Shown: positions 18,101-27,664 of the stretch, in pieces
How the letters are laid out: each line of letters opens with the position of its first letter
How positions within the stretch are numbered: position 1 is the stretch's first letter
DNA from: CAJQQY01 sp045104975
Lineage (GTDB): Bacteria > Bacteroidota > Bacteroidia > Chitinophagales > Saprospiraceae
Direction: 5' to 3'
Assembly (NCBI GenBank): GCA_045104975.1
Contig: JBGCCY010000035.1
Coordinates: 1-64,000, forward strand
DNA: 64,000 nucleotides
Position numbers and translations under genes: made by a program
Notes under the pieces: model-generated
The model's database searches: none
The model's input: the letters and a program-made list of their open reading frames with translations, nothing else
What the model was told of the DNA's origin: nothing

Positions 18101-20572
18101 ATGAAAAAACATTTTATCCATTTCTTAATTACGGCAATGGCATTGCTTGTTTTTATGCCAAACTCTGAAGCTCAAAGATCGAAAAGAGGAAAGAAGAAGA
18201 AAAAAGAAACGACTGAGAAACCTAAGAAAAAGGACAAAGACAACAAAATAAAACCTTATGATGAAGTTATCACCAAAAAAGCCGTTTCTGATGAAGGACT
18301 TTTTACGGTTCACAAAGTAGGGAGCAAAAATTATTTTGAAATTCCTAAAGACATTTTAGAAAAAGAAATTTTGGTGGTTAGTCGAATTTCGGGTTTTGTC
18401 AAAAACTTAAACTTTGGTGGTGCGGGTGTCAAGTCTCGTCCTCAACAAGTTATTCGATGGCAAAAAAAAGATGATAAAATTTTACTGCGATCTGTTAGTT
18501 ACAATAGTGTTGCCAGCGAAGATGATCCAATTTATGAATCTGTAAGAAATAATAATTTTGAACCTATTGTAGCAACTTTCGATCTAGCTGCTTACAATAA
18601 AGATTCTTCTGCTTATGTTTTTGAAGTATCTCCTTTTTTCACCAAAGATATTCCGATGATTGGAGCAGTTAATTCTGGTCAGCGAAAACGATTTGGAATC
18701 AAAGGCTTAGATGATAAAAGAAGCATGGTATCAAGCATGAAAGCATTTCCTCAAAATGTTGAAGTGCGTCACATTCTCACCTACAAAGGAGATAAACTTC
18801 CTGACAATAATATCACTCAAACTATGTCGGTTGAAATGAATCAATCTTTTATTGTTCTTCCTGACGAACCAATGCAGTCGCGATATTATGATGAACGAGT
18901 TGGATATTTCTCTATTCGACAAACTGACTATAGTTCTGAATCTCACTTTACAGAAACGAAACAATATATCACTCGATGGCGATTGGAACCTACAAATATG
19001 GATGCATACAAAAGAGGTGAAATTGTAGCTCCAAAAAAGCAAATCGTTTACTACATTGATCCAGCGACTCCAACCAAATGGGTTCCATACATTATTCAAG
19101 GAATTAATGATTGGCAACCAGCTTTTGAAGCAGCAGGTTTTAAAGAAGCTATTGTTGGAAAAATTGCTCCTACTCCTGAGGAGGATGCAGATTGGAGTCC
19201 GGAAGATACTCGTTACTCCACTTTAAGATATGTTTCTACTGATATTCAAAATGCCATGGGACCACATGTTCATGATCCTAGAACTGGTGAAATTTTAGAG
19301 AGTGATATTATTTGGTATCACAATATTCAAAAACTTTTGCGTAATTGGTTTATGACTCAAACGGCAGCAGCTAATCCGGCTGCTCAAAAAGTAAAATTCA
19401 GCGATGAATTGATGGGACAATTAATTCGATTTGTAGCAGCGCATGAGGTTGGACATACTTTAGGATTGCCACATAATATGGGATCAAGTGTTGCTTACCC
19501 AATTGATTCTTTGCGGTCGCCAACTTTTACTGCTACTCACGGAACTGCTCCTTCTATTATGGACTATGCTCGATTTAATCATGTGGCTCAACCAGGCGAT
19601 GGAGTGACTAATTTTTATCCTATGATTGGTGAATATGATATTTGGTCAATCATTTACGGATACAAATTAATTCCTGATGCTAAGTCAGCAGAGGAAGAAA
19701 GAGCTACTTTAAATAAATGGATCAAAGAACGAGCAGATAATCCTGCCTATAGATTTGGAAGTCAAAAAAGAAATACGTTTGATCCAACTGCTCAGACAGA
19801 AGACCTAGGTGACAATGCTGTTCAATCTGGAAATTTAGGAATTGAAAATTTAAAGCGAATCGTTCCTAAATTAGTTCAATGGTCAGAGGAAGCTGGCGAA
19901 GGAAATGACTATGATCAATTAGCAGAAATGTATGGTGCTGTTTATGGTCAAATGGGAAAATACTTGCGCCATGTCGTTACTAATATTGGTGGTGTTATTC
20001 AAATGTCAAAAACCACAGAACAAAAAGGACCTGTATTTTTTCCAGTTTCTAAGGATCACCAAATGGCGGCCATAAAATTTTTGGATGAACAAGTTTGGCA
20101 AACACCAAAATGGCTACTGGATAAAGATATTTTACAAAAAGTTGCTCCTTCTGGTGCGACTGATCGAATAAGTAGTATGCAAGGACGGGTTTTGAATCAA
20201 CTGTTTGATTCTGATAGATTAAGAAGATTAGATGAAGCGGAAGCAATGGCTCGTAAATCTCATGAAGTTTTTAGTTTGCTCGATGTTTTTTCTTATTCTA
20301 AAAGTGCCATTTTTAGAGAAGTTTATACAGAAAAAGAGATTGATGGATTTAGAAGAAACTTGCAAAGAGCTTATGTCAACAAAATGGAAGAGATCATGAA
20401 AATGGAAGATAAGAAATTTGATCAAACAAATGTCAAAGCTATCTGCCGAGGGAATTTAAAAGTTTTGAAAACAGAACTTCAAAGTGCAATTCCAAAATCT
20501 ACTGATACTTTTACAAAATATCATATGGAAGATTTAGTGGAAAGAATTAATAAAATCCTTGATCCTAAATAA
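18101..20572 (+). CDS. secreted zinc-dependent metalloprotease (DUF5118/DUF5117/DUF4953 type)
   Basis: The 823-residue product has a signal peptide (residues 1-25, ending E-A-Q), then an unusual lysine-rich linker at 26-51. The N-terminal beta region carries the E-G-L-F-T-V-H-K-V-G and Y-F-E-I-P signature of DUF5118, followed by a DUF5117-like region. The zincin motif H448-E-V-G-H452-T-L-G-L-P-H458 gives three zinc-binding histidines and catalytic E449. The Met-turn S-I-M-D-Y follows about 30 residues later. The remaining C-terminal part matches DUF4953. The family is common in Bacteroidota and its substrates are unknown. A terminator follows immediately (20587-20619). Confidence 0.92.
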   Translation: MKKHFIHFLITAMALLVFMPNSEAQRSKRGKKKKKETTEKPKKKDKDNKIKPYDEVITKKAVSDEGLFTVHKVGSKNYFEIPKDILEKEILVVSRISGFVKNLNFGGAGVKSRPQQVIRWQKKDDKILLRSVSYNSVASEDDPIYESVRNNNFEPIVATFDLAAYNKDSSAYVFEVSPFFTKDIPMIGAVNSGQRKRFGIKGLDDKRSMVSSMKAFPQNVEVRHILTYKGDKLPDNNITQTMSVEMNQSFIVLPDEPMQSRYYDERVGYFSIRQTDYSSESHFTETKQYITRWRLEPTNMDAYKRGEIVAPKKQIVYYIDPATPTKWVPYIIQGINDWQPAFEAAGFKEAIVGKIAPTPEEDADWSPEDTRYSTLRYVSTDIQNAMGPHVHDPRTGEILESDIIWYHNIQKLLRNWFMTQTAAANPAAQKVKFSDELMGQLIRFVAAHEVGHTLGLPHNMGSSVAYPIDSLRSPTFTATHGTAPSIMDYARFNHVAQPGDGVTNFYPMIGEYDIWSIIYGYKLIPDAKSAEEERATLNKWIKERADNPAYRFGSQKRNTFDPTAQTEDLGDNAVQSGNLGIENLKRIVPKLVQWSEEAGEGNDYDQLAEMYGAVYGQMGKYLRHVVTNIGGVIQMSKTTEQKGPVFFPVSKDHQMAAIKFLDEQVWQTPKWLLDKDILQKVAPSGATDRISSMQGRVLNQLFDSDRLRRLDEAEAMARKSHEVFSLLDVFSYSKSAIFREVYTEKEIDGFRRNLQRAYVNKMEEIMKMEDKKFDQTNVKAICRGNLKVLKTELQSAIPKSTDTFTKYHMEDLVERINKILDPK

Positions 20573-20586
20573 AATTATTCAATGTT

Positions 20587-20625
20587 AGGACTTCCAGATT
20601 TTAAAAACCTGGAAGTCCTTTTTTT
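20587..20625 (+). terminator. intrinsic terminator after metalloprotease gene
   Basis: A perfect 11-bp stem, AGGACTTCCAG (20587-20597) with CTGGAAGTCCT (20609-20619), is followed by a run of T. It begins 14 bases after the metalloprotease stop and ends just before the next gene's ATG at 20636, so it also argues against the longer start at 20582. Confidence 0.9.
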
Positions 20626-20635
20626 AATCTTTTTT

Positions 20636-21235
20636 ATGAAAACTAAACAATTTCTCTTACTCCTTCCTCTCCTACTTTTCACTCAGATTTCATTTGGACA
20701 AAATCATATCATAAAAGGTCGAGGACTTTACCTTCCGGGGAAACCCATTTTATATTTTAATGCTGGAATTGGTTATGAACACTTGTTAGACGAAAATTTG
20801 AGTTTGCAATTAGTATATAATTATTCGGGAAATGATATGAGAGATACTGATGGAAATGCTAATTTTAAAAATGAAGTAGTTGTAGATTGTCGCTATTATA
20901 ATACTGAAATCAAACCCGTTTCACAAGCTATATTTGCGTTTGCATTTTTTAGTTATTCTAATGAAAAAAATAAACAAAGTGGAGAAATAGATTTTACTAC
21001 AACTCCTATGATTTCCAAAAAGATAACTACTGAAAAATCCTTAGGGGCAGGAATTGGTAAAAATTTTAAAGTATCAAAAAGATTTCATTTAGAAGTCTTC
21101 GCTGGTCCAAAATTTATTTTGCGAGAAGTAAAAATAACAAGTTCAGATATTTTATCTTCATTTGTTTCTAGTTTAAAATCTACTACCAATAAATTTGATA
21201 TTCGGGGAGGAATTAATTTAGCTTATCAATTTTAA
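20636..21235 (+). CDS. outer membrane beta-barrel-like protein
   Basis: The 199-residue product begins with a signal peptide (residues 1-21, M-K-T-K-Q-F-L-L-L-L-P to S-F-G-Q). Beta-rich segments with alternating hydrophobic residues follow, for example I-L-Y-F-N-A-G-I-G-Y-E-H-L-L and S-L-Q-L-V-Y-N-Y, and the chain ends G-I-N-L-A-Y-Q-F, with a terminal aromatic typical of barrel proteins. The start is placed at 20636 because the longer frame (ATG at 20582) runs through the preceding terminator stem. No function is recognised. It may be co-transcribed with the two genes that follow. Confidence 0.8.
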   Translation: MKTKQFLLLLPLLLFTQISFGQNHIIKGRGLYLPGKPILYFNAGIGYEHLLDENLSLQLVYNYSGNDMRDTDGNANFKNEVVVDCRYYNTEIKPVSQAIFAFAFFSYSNEKNKQSGEIDFTTTPMISKKITTEKSLGAGIGKNFKVSKRFHLEVFAGPKFILREVKITSSDILSSFVSSLKSTTNKFDIRGGINLAYQF

Positions 21236-21325
21236 AAGCCAACAGCTGAATCATAAATTGTCATTCCTAATGCTTTCCAATCCAATTATTTTCGCTATTA
21301 TTGTTTAGAAAATCTTACAAAAAAC

Positions 21326-22066
21326 ATGGATAAAACACTTGATGGCCATTTGATTGAAAGATCAGAAGATGACAATTTCGAATTTTATCGAAGTTTTCAA
21401 TTTCAAGAAGATGCCCAACCATTTCTTGAACTTTTAAAAGAAAATGAAATTCCCTACGAATTTGATGGCTCTGAAACAATCATTACAGAAGCCATTGTGG
21501 GTAGTTCAAATTATCCGAAGTTTGTTTTGAAAATTTTACAAAGTGATTTCCCTATTCTTAATTCTATTATTGAACAAGAGGTTTTAAAAAATTCAGCGGA
21601 CTTTCATGAGCACTATTTATATGATTTTACCGATCATGAGTTATTGGCTATTTTAAGAAAACCTGATCAATCATCCATCGAAGATATTACTATCACAAAA
21701 GAATTACTGAGGCGAAGAGGCATTCCAATTGATCCTTCTGCTCTGGTAGAAATGAAGCAAGAAAGGTTGACAGTATTACAAAAAGGGAAAGCTGAAAATG
21801 ATGGTTGGATGTTGCTTTACTTTTTATTATTAGTCGCAATAAGTATCTTCTTCAATATCTTTTTTATAATTGGAACGATTGGATTATCCTGGCATTATTG
21901 GAAAGATAAAAGTGCTGATATTGATGGAAATAAATTTTATACTTATAACGAACAAACCAGAAAGAATGGAATTACTTTCGGAATTTTAAGTATAATTTTA
22001 ACCATATCCTTGTATGTAACATTTGCCTATTTTTTGGTTGATGCTTCTATTGATTTATTAAAATAA
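21326..22066 (+). CDS. hypothetical protein with DUF2007-like domain and C-terminal membrane segments
   Basis: The 246-residue product has a soluble N-terminal part. Its beginning (F-Y-R-S-F-Q-F-Q-E-D-A-Q-P-F-L-E-L-L-K) and the I-P-Y-E-F pattern recall DUF2007, a small ferredoxin-like putative signal transducing domain. A helical stretch at 100-155 includes E-L-L-R-R-R-G-I-P. The last third has hydrophobic segments near 162-190 and 215-240. It is likely an inner-membrane protein with a cytoplasmic sensor-like domain. The domain assignment is tentative and the role unknown. It lies 90 bases after the barrel gene and 38 before the lipoprotein gene. Confidence 0.75.
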   Translation: MDKTLDGHLIERSEDDNFEFYRSFQFQEDAQPFLELLKENEIPYEFDGSETIITEAIVGSSNYPKFVLKILQSDFPILNSIIEQEVLKNSADFHEHYLYDFTDHELLAILRKPDQSSIEDITITKELLRRRGIPIDPSALVEMKQERLTVLQKGKAENDGWMLLYFLLLVAISIFFNIFFIIGTIGLSWHYWKDKSADIDGNKFYTYNEQTRKNGITFGILSIILTISLYVTFAYFLVDASIDLLK

Positions 22067-22104
22067 AAATTCTAATTACTTTATTTTTCATTAAAAAAAC
22101 AAAT

Positions 22105-22527
22105 ATGAAATTTATAACACTCCTTAGTTTTTGCATGATTTTATTTTCGGCTTGTCCAAAAGTAAGCAATCAGTCAACAAACAATTTAGGAGAAACTATC
22201 ATGGTTCCGCTCAATCAATCCATCCAAATTGAAAATGAGAAAATAAACTTATTATTTACCAATGTTCAAGACGGTCGATGTCCTTCAGGAACCAATTGCA
22301 TCCAAGCTGGAAAAGCTAAAATAAGTATGGATTTTGCGGTGGGAGATGCAGTTTCTGCTATTACCTTCGAAGCCAAAGGTCTATGTGAAGATGAAACTGG
22401 AAAATGTGGAAGTATCACAACTGCACAAGGTTATACAATCAAACTTTTTTCTCTTAATCCTTATCCTTCAGAAGAAAATAATGGAAAACGAGATTATAAA
22501 GCCAAAGTAATGATCACTAAAAAATAG
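22105..22527 (+). CDS. small lipoprotein of unknown function
   Basis: The 140-residue product has a lipoprotein signal with lipobox F-S-A-C (Cys17). The mature part contains D-G-R-C-P-S-G-T-N-C-I-Q-A-G-K-A, with paired cysteines, and two further cysteines near residues 94 and 100, so disulfides are likely. This C-P-x-x-x-x-C-x-x-x-G pattern is found in small Bacteroidota envelope proteins I cannot name. It follows the membrane protein gene by 38 bases and probably shares its transcript. Confidence 0.8.
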   Translation: MKFITLLSFCMILFSACPKVSNQSTNNLGETIMVPLNQSIQIENEKINLLFTNVQDGRCPSGTNCIQAGKAKISMDFAVGDAVSAITFEAKGLCEDETGKCGSITTAQGYTIKLFSLNPYPSEENNGKRDYKAKVMITKK

Positions 22528-22603
22528 CTGTTAACGGTTAACTGTGAATGATTAACTTCCCAGTCCAATATAAATGTTAATCATTAACAGTTAACCGTTT
22601 ACA
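22528..22603. terminator. long GTTAAC-type palindrome between convergent genes
   Basis: The arms 22528-22556 (CTGTTAACGGTTAACTGTG...) and 22575-22603 (GTTAATCATTAACAGTTAACCG...) are near-perfect inverted repeats of 29 bases, around an 18-base loop. The element sits between the stop codons of two convergent genes and probably ends both transcripts. Similar AACTGTTAAC words recur near 27665, which suggests a dispersed repeat family. Confidence 0.7.
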
Positions 22604-22608
22604 GTTAT

Positions 22609-23211
22609 TTACCCTTGTTTTTTTCGTTCGACAATTTCTCCATTCTTGTAAACATAGTCCATGGTAATCGTTCCATCCTCTTTATAATATCGGTAAACTC
22701 CATCTTGCACTCCATTTTTAAATTCAACTTCCTCTTTCACTTGACCATCTTTTCCTGTTTTGTAAAAAGTTCTACTGAAACCATGTAGCTTTCCATTTTT
22801 GTAGTCTTGTTCAATTTCTCTTCTTGAAAAATTGTAAGTGATCCATTTTCCATGCTTTATATCATTAGCATAAGATCCAACGGTTTTCACTCGATTATTC
22901 CTTTCCGCTTCAAGATACACGCCTTCTTTTTTTCCATCCACATAATTAGTTACAGTATTAATAGTCAAATTATCATTAGCATGGTAAGTGGTCCATGTAC
23001 CCATTTTCCTGCCATTGGAAATAAAACCATCTTCAATCAATTGGCCAGTTTGAGCATTCTTTTTGATGGCTTTTTCTATCTCTGAACCTGAAACTTTAGT
23101 TATTTCATAACCGGTAAAATCTCCAGTTGTTGCTACTGTTGCTATTGGTTCAGTAGGTTCTCCGCAAGCAAAAAATAAAACAGTTGTCAATAGTAAAATA
23201 AAATTTTTCAT
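22609..23211 (-). CDS. lipoprotein with MORN/YwqK-type repeats
   Basis: The 200-residue product starts at the ATG at 23211; an upstream in-frame TTG at 23220 is less likely. The lipobox is F-F-A-C (Cys16). The mature part has about five short repeats of the MORN/YwqK type, each with a G-x-W/Y-x-x-Y core: G-T-W-T-T-Y-H, G-K-W-I-T-Y-N, G-F-S-R-T-F-Y and G-V-Y-R-Y-Y-K-E-D-G. Databases often label these antitoxin YwqK, but no toxin partner is nearby and a surface or periplasmic repeat lipoprotein is more likely here. The gene is convergent with the preceding lipoprotein gene and monocistronic. Confidence 0.85.
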   Translation of the reverse strand: MKNFILLLTTVLFFACGEPTEPIATVATTGDFTGYEITKVSGSEIEKAIKKNAQTGQLIEDGFISNGRKMGTWTTYHANDNLTINTVTNYVDGKKEGVYLEAERNNRVKTVGSYANDIKHGKWITYNFSRREIEQDYKNGKLHGFSRTFYKTGKDGQVKEEVEFKNGVQDGVYRYYKEDGTITMDYVYKNGEIVERKKQG

Positions 23212-23584
23212 ACGATTCAATTATTATTTTTTAAAAATGAATAAATAGAATAAAGTCTAATGCTGGTAAGAGCATATTTGAATTAGTTCACAAATTTAAA
23301 AGATTTGATTTTTTTTCCAAACCTAAAATTATAAATGAATTGTTAATCCCACCTTCCGATGAGTACAATTCTAAAATGAGATCTTCTAATCAGATTCACA
23401 ACTTTTAGCAAAATTTAGATAAAAGAAACAAACCATATATAAAAGCGTAAAAACCAAATGTTTATAAGTGCAGTTTAATTAGCATAGTTTTTGGATTTGA
23501 CCATATATGAGTCAAAAATAACATTTGTCCTCAACTAAACGCTGCAATATAATCCTTTAACAAACTCTTTAAAAAACGGACAGC
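23212..23584. other. divergent intergenic region
   Basis: These 373 bases between the YwqK-type gene and the adhesin gene contain no credible frame. CCAAATGTTTA near 23456 and TAACATTTGTCC near 23519 form a weak inverted pair. TAACATTTG near 23519, close to the TAnnTTTG box but one base too long, could be part of the adhesin promoter. Nothing stronger is visible. Confidence 0.45.
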
Positions 23585-25579
23585 ATGAAGCCGAATTTCC
23601 CTCGACAAAAAATTTCAATTTTTGTTATAATTTTGAATTTATTTTGTTTTTTTTCAAATATATCTTTTGCCAATATAGATTCAATTTACACCTCTATTCC
23701 TGATGGTCAATTTGGAACAAGTTGTGTAGATATTAATAATTTCCCTGGCACTATCGAATCAATTACTAATCTTTGCCCAAGCTTAAGCGGAGTATATGCT
23801 AACTTTTCTATTCCTCCAAATGTCTCCTCTGGATGCATCAATTATTTTGGTTTAGAAGTTGGTGAATCACATGGTTGTTTTAAGATCTGCGATGATCAAT
23901 CTAATTGTGATACAGTTCATATTTTTCTCAATACGGTATTTACTCCTTTGAGTTTTGCTTGCGACACATTAATTAGTCCTGAAATAATTAATGCCAGTAT
24001 TTCCGACTGCGGAGCAATGGCAGCAATTTGTCTTCCGATTAGTTTTGATGTTTATAATTCACTTGAGATTAATGACAATGGTATTCTTTATGCAAATGGA
24101 GCAACAGGTTGTAATATGGATACAACAGTAGCATATAGCTATAATAATTTATTTGGACAAGGAGGTATTGGACCATACGAATTAGAGTCTTGGACCATCA
24201 ATGGAGTTGAATATTCGGGAGCGTTTGCCGACATGCAAAGTCTCTTAGATTCGATGAATCTTTGGGATACTTTGGGAGTTTGGGAATTTGATACCATTGT
24301 ACCATTTACCATATTGGGAGGTTTCAGCGATAATTTTTATGGCCCATTAATAGCTTCCAAACCTGGAGTAATTAATTCAACTTCCATCATGGGAGCCAAC
24401 TTTAGTTTAACTCCTATGGGGAGTGAAATTATGTTATTGCAAGGAAGTCATTTGATTACCTTGGTAGATACTGCAACTGCTTGCATCGACTCGGTTTTGA
24501 TCACCGTAGCTTGCTTGCAAAATGATTATTTATCCTTAACCACTTATTTAAATATTTCAGGAAGTATTTGTGTCGATACAAGTGATTTGATTGGCAATTT
24601 TGCTACCGTTGAGAATGTTTGCAATGACACCGGGATTGGTTTAGATATATTTCCAAATGATGTCTGTATTGATTGGGAAACGCTGGAAGAAGGTCCACAA
24701 CAGATCTGCTTAATGACTTGTGATGATCAAGGATTTTGCGACACTACATTTATTTCCTTTGTTGTTATCGATCCTCAAAATGATACTATTGATGTAATTA
24801 TGACGGAAGATGATTCGCAATATTTTTGCATTGATTCGACAGATTTATTTGGGGACATAAATAATTATACTATTTCTCAAGCACCAACTTTGACGACTTT
24901 GACTTTGGATACAATAGATTTTTGTTTGGAAATTACTAGTACTACTCCTGGAAGTGAGATGGCTTGTGTGGTTATTTGTGATAATCAAGGAGGTTGTGAT
25001 ACGACTTGTTTTAATATTGTAGTCGAAGATAGTAGTGTTGGATTACCCGTTGCAATTGATGACGCAGATACTACTGCTTTTGGAACACCATTTATCATTG
25101 ACTTTTTGGCCAATGATAGTTTTGGATTAACAGATACTATTTCAATTGTTGCTACTGCTACTCCACAAAATGGAATTTTGTCTCTAGATTCACTTGGGAA
25201 TTATACCTATACGCCAGATGAGGGATCATGTGGAAATGATAATTTCTCCTATCAAATATGCAACGCAGTAGGTTGTGTACAAGCAACCGTTTCCATTTAT
25301 GTCCAATGCGAAGAGGTGATTGTTTTTAGTGGATTTTCACCGAACAGAGATGATGTCAATGATTTCTTTACTGTTCGAGGATTGGAAGGCCATCCTAATA
25401 ATCAAGTTAGAGTTTATAACAGATGGGGAAATTTAATTTTTAATCAACAAAATTATCAAAATAATTGGGATGGAACATGGAATGGAGGTCGAGTTCCACA
25501 AGGAACTTATTTTTACATGATTGAACTAAATGATCCTTCTAAAACTAAATTATCAGGATCTGTTTACATCGCCTATTAA
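23585..25579 (+). CDS. T9SS-exported modular surface protein with gliding-motility C-terminal domain
   Basis: The 664-residue product has a signal peptide (about residues 1-29). The chain is rich in Cys, Asp and Thr and carries repeated modules ending C-D-D-Q-x-x-C-D-T (near residues 104, 386 and 465). A cadherin/VCBS-like module follows at about 485-570 (F-L-A-N-D-S-F-G ... G-N-Y-T-Y-T-P-D-E). The last 85 residues are a typical CHU_C/gliding-motility C-terminal domain: F-S-P-N-R-D-D-V-N-D, then V-Y-N-R-W-G-N-L-I-F, then W-D-G-T-W-N-G, then P-Q-G-T-Y-F-Y. This domain directs export by the type IX system and cell-surface attachment. It is probably an adhesin; the ligand is unknown. A terminator follows at 25636. 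Confidence 0.9.
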   Translation: MKPNFPRQKISIFVIILNLFCFFSNISFANIDSIYTSIPDGQFGTSCVDINNFPGTIESITNLCPSLSGVYANFSIPPNVSSGCINYFGLEVGESHGCFKICDDQSNCDTVHIFLNTVFTPLSFACDTLISPEIINASISDCGAMAAICLPISFDVYNSLEINDNGILYANGATGCNMDTTVAYSYNNLFGQGGIGPYELESWTINGVEYSGAFADMQSLLDSMNLWDTLGVWEFDTIVPFTILGGFSDNFYGPLIASKPGVINSTSIMGANFSLTPMGSEIMLLQGSHLITLVDTATACIDSVLITVACLQNDYLSLTTYLNISGSICVDTSDLIGNFATVENVCNDTGIGLDIFPNDVCIDWETLEEGPQQICLMTCDDQGFCDTTFISFVVIDPQNDTIDVIMTEDDSQYFCIDSTDLFGDINNYTISQAPTLTTLTLDTIDFCLEITSTTPGSEMACVVICDNQGGCDTTCFNIVVEDSSVGLPVAIDDADTTAFGTPFIIDFLANDSFGLTDTISIVATATPQNGILSLDSLGNYTYTPDEGSCGNDNFSYQICNAVGCVQATVSIYVQCEEVIVFSGFSPNRDDVNDFFTVRGLEGHPNNQVRVYNRWGNLIFNQQNYQNNWDGTWNGGRVPQGTYFYMIELNDPSKTKLSGSVYIAY

Positions 25580-25635
25580 AAAATTGTTGCAAAGGAATCC
25601 AAAAAATAAATATTTTAAAATAGTAACCTATCACT

Positions 25636-25673
25636 AGCTCTACTTCCAATTACTCGGAAGTGGAGCTTTTTTT
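25636..25673 (+). terminator. intrinsic terminator after adhesin gene
   Basis: A 12-bp stem, AGCTCTACTTCC (25636-25647) with GGAAGTGGAGCT (25656-25667), has one G-T wobble and is followed by seven T. It lies 56 bases after the adhesin stop. Confidence 0.9.
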
Positions 25674-25876
25674 ATGGAAAGAATAATTATTAAAGACAAT
25701 AATTTTTCATAATTTCGAAGCTGGATTAAAGTCGTTCGAAAATAGATTTTTTCCAATAACTTCATTTTTCCCAAACTCCCCCTTTATTCAATCAAATGTT
25801 AACCCCACAAACAGCGGTCAATTAATTAGTCTATTTACCCAAGTTTTAAATGACCTGTTTGTTGAAAATTTAGACC

Positions 25877-27646
25877 ATGAATTCAAAAAATGGATATGAA
25901 AGCAACGATTTTATTGATCGGTTGCCAAAGCATTTAAAGCAATTTATCAAGCCTCAAAACTACGAAGATTACACTCCTATCGATCAAGCAGTTTGGAGAT
26001 ATGTTATGCGAAAAAATGTGATCTACCTTTCTCAAACTGCACATGAATCCTATGTCAACGGATTGAAAAAAACAGGTATTGGAATTGAAAAAATTCCAAG
26101 TATGTATGGTATGAATCGAATTCTAAAGGAAATTGGTTGGGCTGCTGTAGCAGTCGATGGATTTATTCCGCCTAATGCTTTTATGGAATTCCAAGCTTAC
26201 AAAGTTTTAGTCATTGCTTCCGATATTCGACAATTAGAAAATATAGAATATACTCCTGCTCCTGATATTATTCATGAATCGGCAGGTCATGCTCCTATCA
26301 TTGCGAACCCCGATTATGCTGAATATTTAAGAAGATTAGGAGATGTTGGTGCCAAAGCAATCCTTTCTAAGCATGATATGGATTTGTACGAAGCAGTCAG
26401 GAAATTATCCATCTTAAAAGAAGCAGAAGGCACATCTCAAGAAGAAATAGATCAAGCTGCAGAAGAAGTGAATCGATTGCAAGATATGGAAGTAGAGCTT
26501 TCAGAAATGGCAAAAATGAGGAATTTGCAATGGTGGACAGTTGAATACGGATTGATCGGAGATTTGGAAAATCCTAAAATTTATGGTGCAGGACTTTTAT
26601 CTTCCATTGGGGAAAGTAAATCATGCATGAGTGAAAAGGTCAAAAAAATCCCCTACTCCATTGATGCAGCTTTTCAAAAATTTGACATCACTCAACCTCA
26701 ACCTCAATTATATGTCACTCCTGATTTTTCCTATTTGATGCAAGTATTAGAAGAATTTTCAAATTCGTTGAGTGTGAGAAAAGGAGGAAGTAAAGGTTTA
26801 AGAAAATTAATTGACTCGAAGATGGTTGGAACGATTGAATTGAGTACGGGACTTCAAGTTTCAGGAATTTTTTCAAGAGCAATTCTAAATGAAGACAATG
26901 AAGTGGTGTTTTTTAAAACAGAAGGCCCAACTGCTCTCGCATATCGAGAAAAAGAATTACTTGGCCACGATACAAAACATCATTCTGATGGATTTAGCTC
27001 ACCACTTGGAAAATTAAAAAACATCAGCTTAGCTATTGAAGATATGGGACCGGTTGATTTAAAAGCATATAATTTTTATGACGGAAAATGGCTCTCTTTC
27101 GAATTTGAAAGTGGAGTAAAAGTGGAAGGCATGAATATTACAGGTATCAGAAATCTGCAAGGAAAACTCATGCTGATTCAATTAAAAGATTGCACGGTTA
27201 CTTACAAGGAGGAAATTCTTTTCTTACCTGAATATGGTAATTTTAATATGGTGGTAGGTAAAGAAATTGTTTCTGCTTTTGCTGGTGCAGCAGATAATAA
27301 TTCCTTTCCAAATCTTTATCATGCTTCGGAAGTTCATACCATCAAACCAACAAAATCAAAGGCCAATCATCAATTAGAAGAATATTATACTTCAGTCAGA
27401 AACATTAGAGAACAAGACCTTCTTGATGACCAAAAATTATTAGGGGAAATTTATAATGCCTTAAAAGAAGATTATCACAAAGAATGGTTACTTCATCTTG
27501 AAATTTTAGAAATTTCCAAAGATGAAAAATTAAAAAATGATATTAGAAATCATTTAGCATCGATGGTCAACTTGAATCCTCATCTTAATAATCTTATCAA
27601 TGAGGGAATAGAAATTATTGACAAATCTGTTCAAAACGAAATTTAA
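25877..27646 (+). CDS. phhA: aromatic amino acid hydroxylase (phenylalanine 4-monooxygenase type) with long C-terminal extension
   Basis: Residues about 30-320 carry the catalytic domain of pterin-dependent aromatic amino acid hydroxylases, which hydroxylate phenylalanine to tyrosine (family members may use Tyr or Trp) with iron, O2 and tetrahydropterin. The iron ligands are H133 and H138 in P-D-I-I-H-E-S-A-G-H-A-P, and E223 in W-W-T-V-E-Y-G-L. The 589-residue length is about twice that of the usual bacterial enzyme. The extra approximately 270 C-terminal residues show beta-rich stretches and a helical tail, with no recognised domain. No N-terminal ACT domain is present. The product is cytoplasmic, and the gene stands alone. 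Substrate preference cannot be decided from sequence. Confidence 0.9.
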   Translation: MNSKNGYESNDFIDRLPKHLKQFIKPQNYEDYTPIDQAVWRYVMRKNVIYLSQTAHESYVNGLKKTGIGIEKIPSMYGMNRILKEIGWAAVAVDGFIPPNAFMEFQAYKVLVIASDIRQLENIEYTPAPDIIHESAGHAPIIANPDYAEYLRRLGDVGAKAILSKHDMDLYEAVRKLSILKEAEGTSQEEIDQAAEEVNRLQDMEVELSEMAKMRNLQWWTVEYGLIGDLENPKIYGAGLLSSIGESKSCMSEKVKKIPYSIDAAFQKFDITQPQPQLYVTPDFSYLMQVLEEFSNSLSVRKGGSKGLRKLIDSKMVGTIELSTGLQVSGIFSRAILNEDNEVVFFKTEGPTALAYREKELLGHDTKHHSDGFSSPLGKLKNISLAIEDMGPVDLKAYNFYDGKWLSFEFESGVKVEGMNITGIRNLQGKLMLIQLKDCTVTYKEEILFLPEYGNFNMVVGKEIVSAFAGAADNNSFPNLYHASEVHTIKPTKSKANHQLEEYYTSVRNIREQDLLDDQKLLGEIYNALKEDYHKEWLLHLEILEISKDEKLKNDIRNHLASMVNLNPHLNNLINEGIEIIDKSVQNEI

Positions 27647-27664
27647 ACTTAAATAAGAGGAGAA

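Noticed and set aside
20582..20635. Longer N-terminus for the barrel protein
   Set aside because: It translates the terminator stem of the preceding gene; the ATG at 20636 gives a proper signal peptide.
22609..23211. YwqK antitoxin label
   Set aside because: The repeats match that label, but the protein is a lipoprotein and no toxin gene is adjacent, so a toxin-antitoxin system is not supported.
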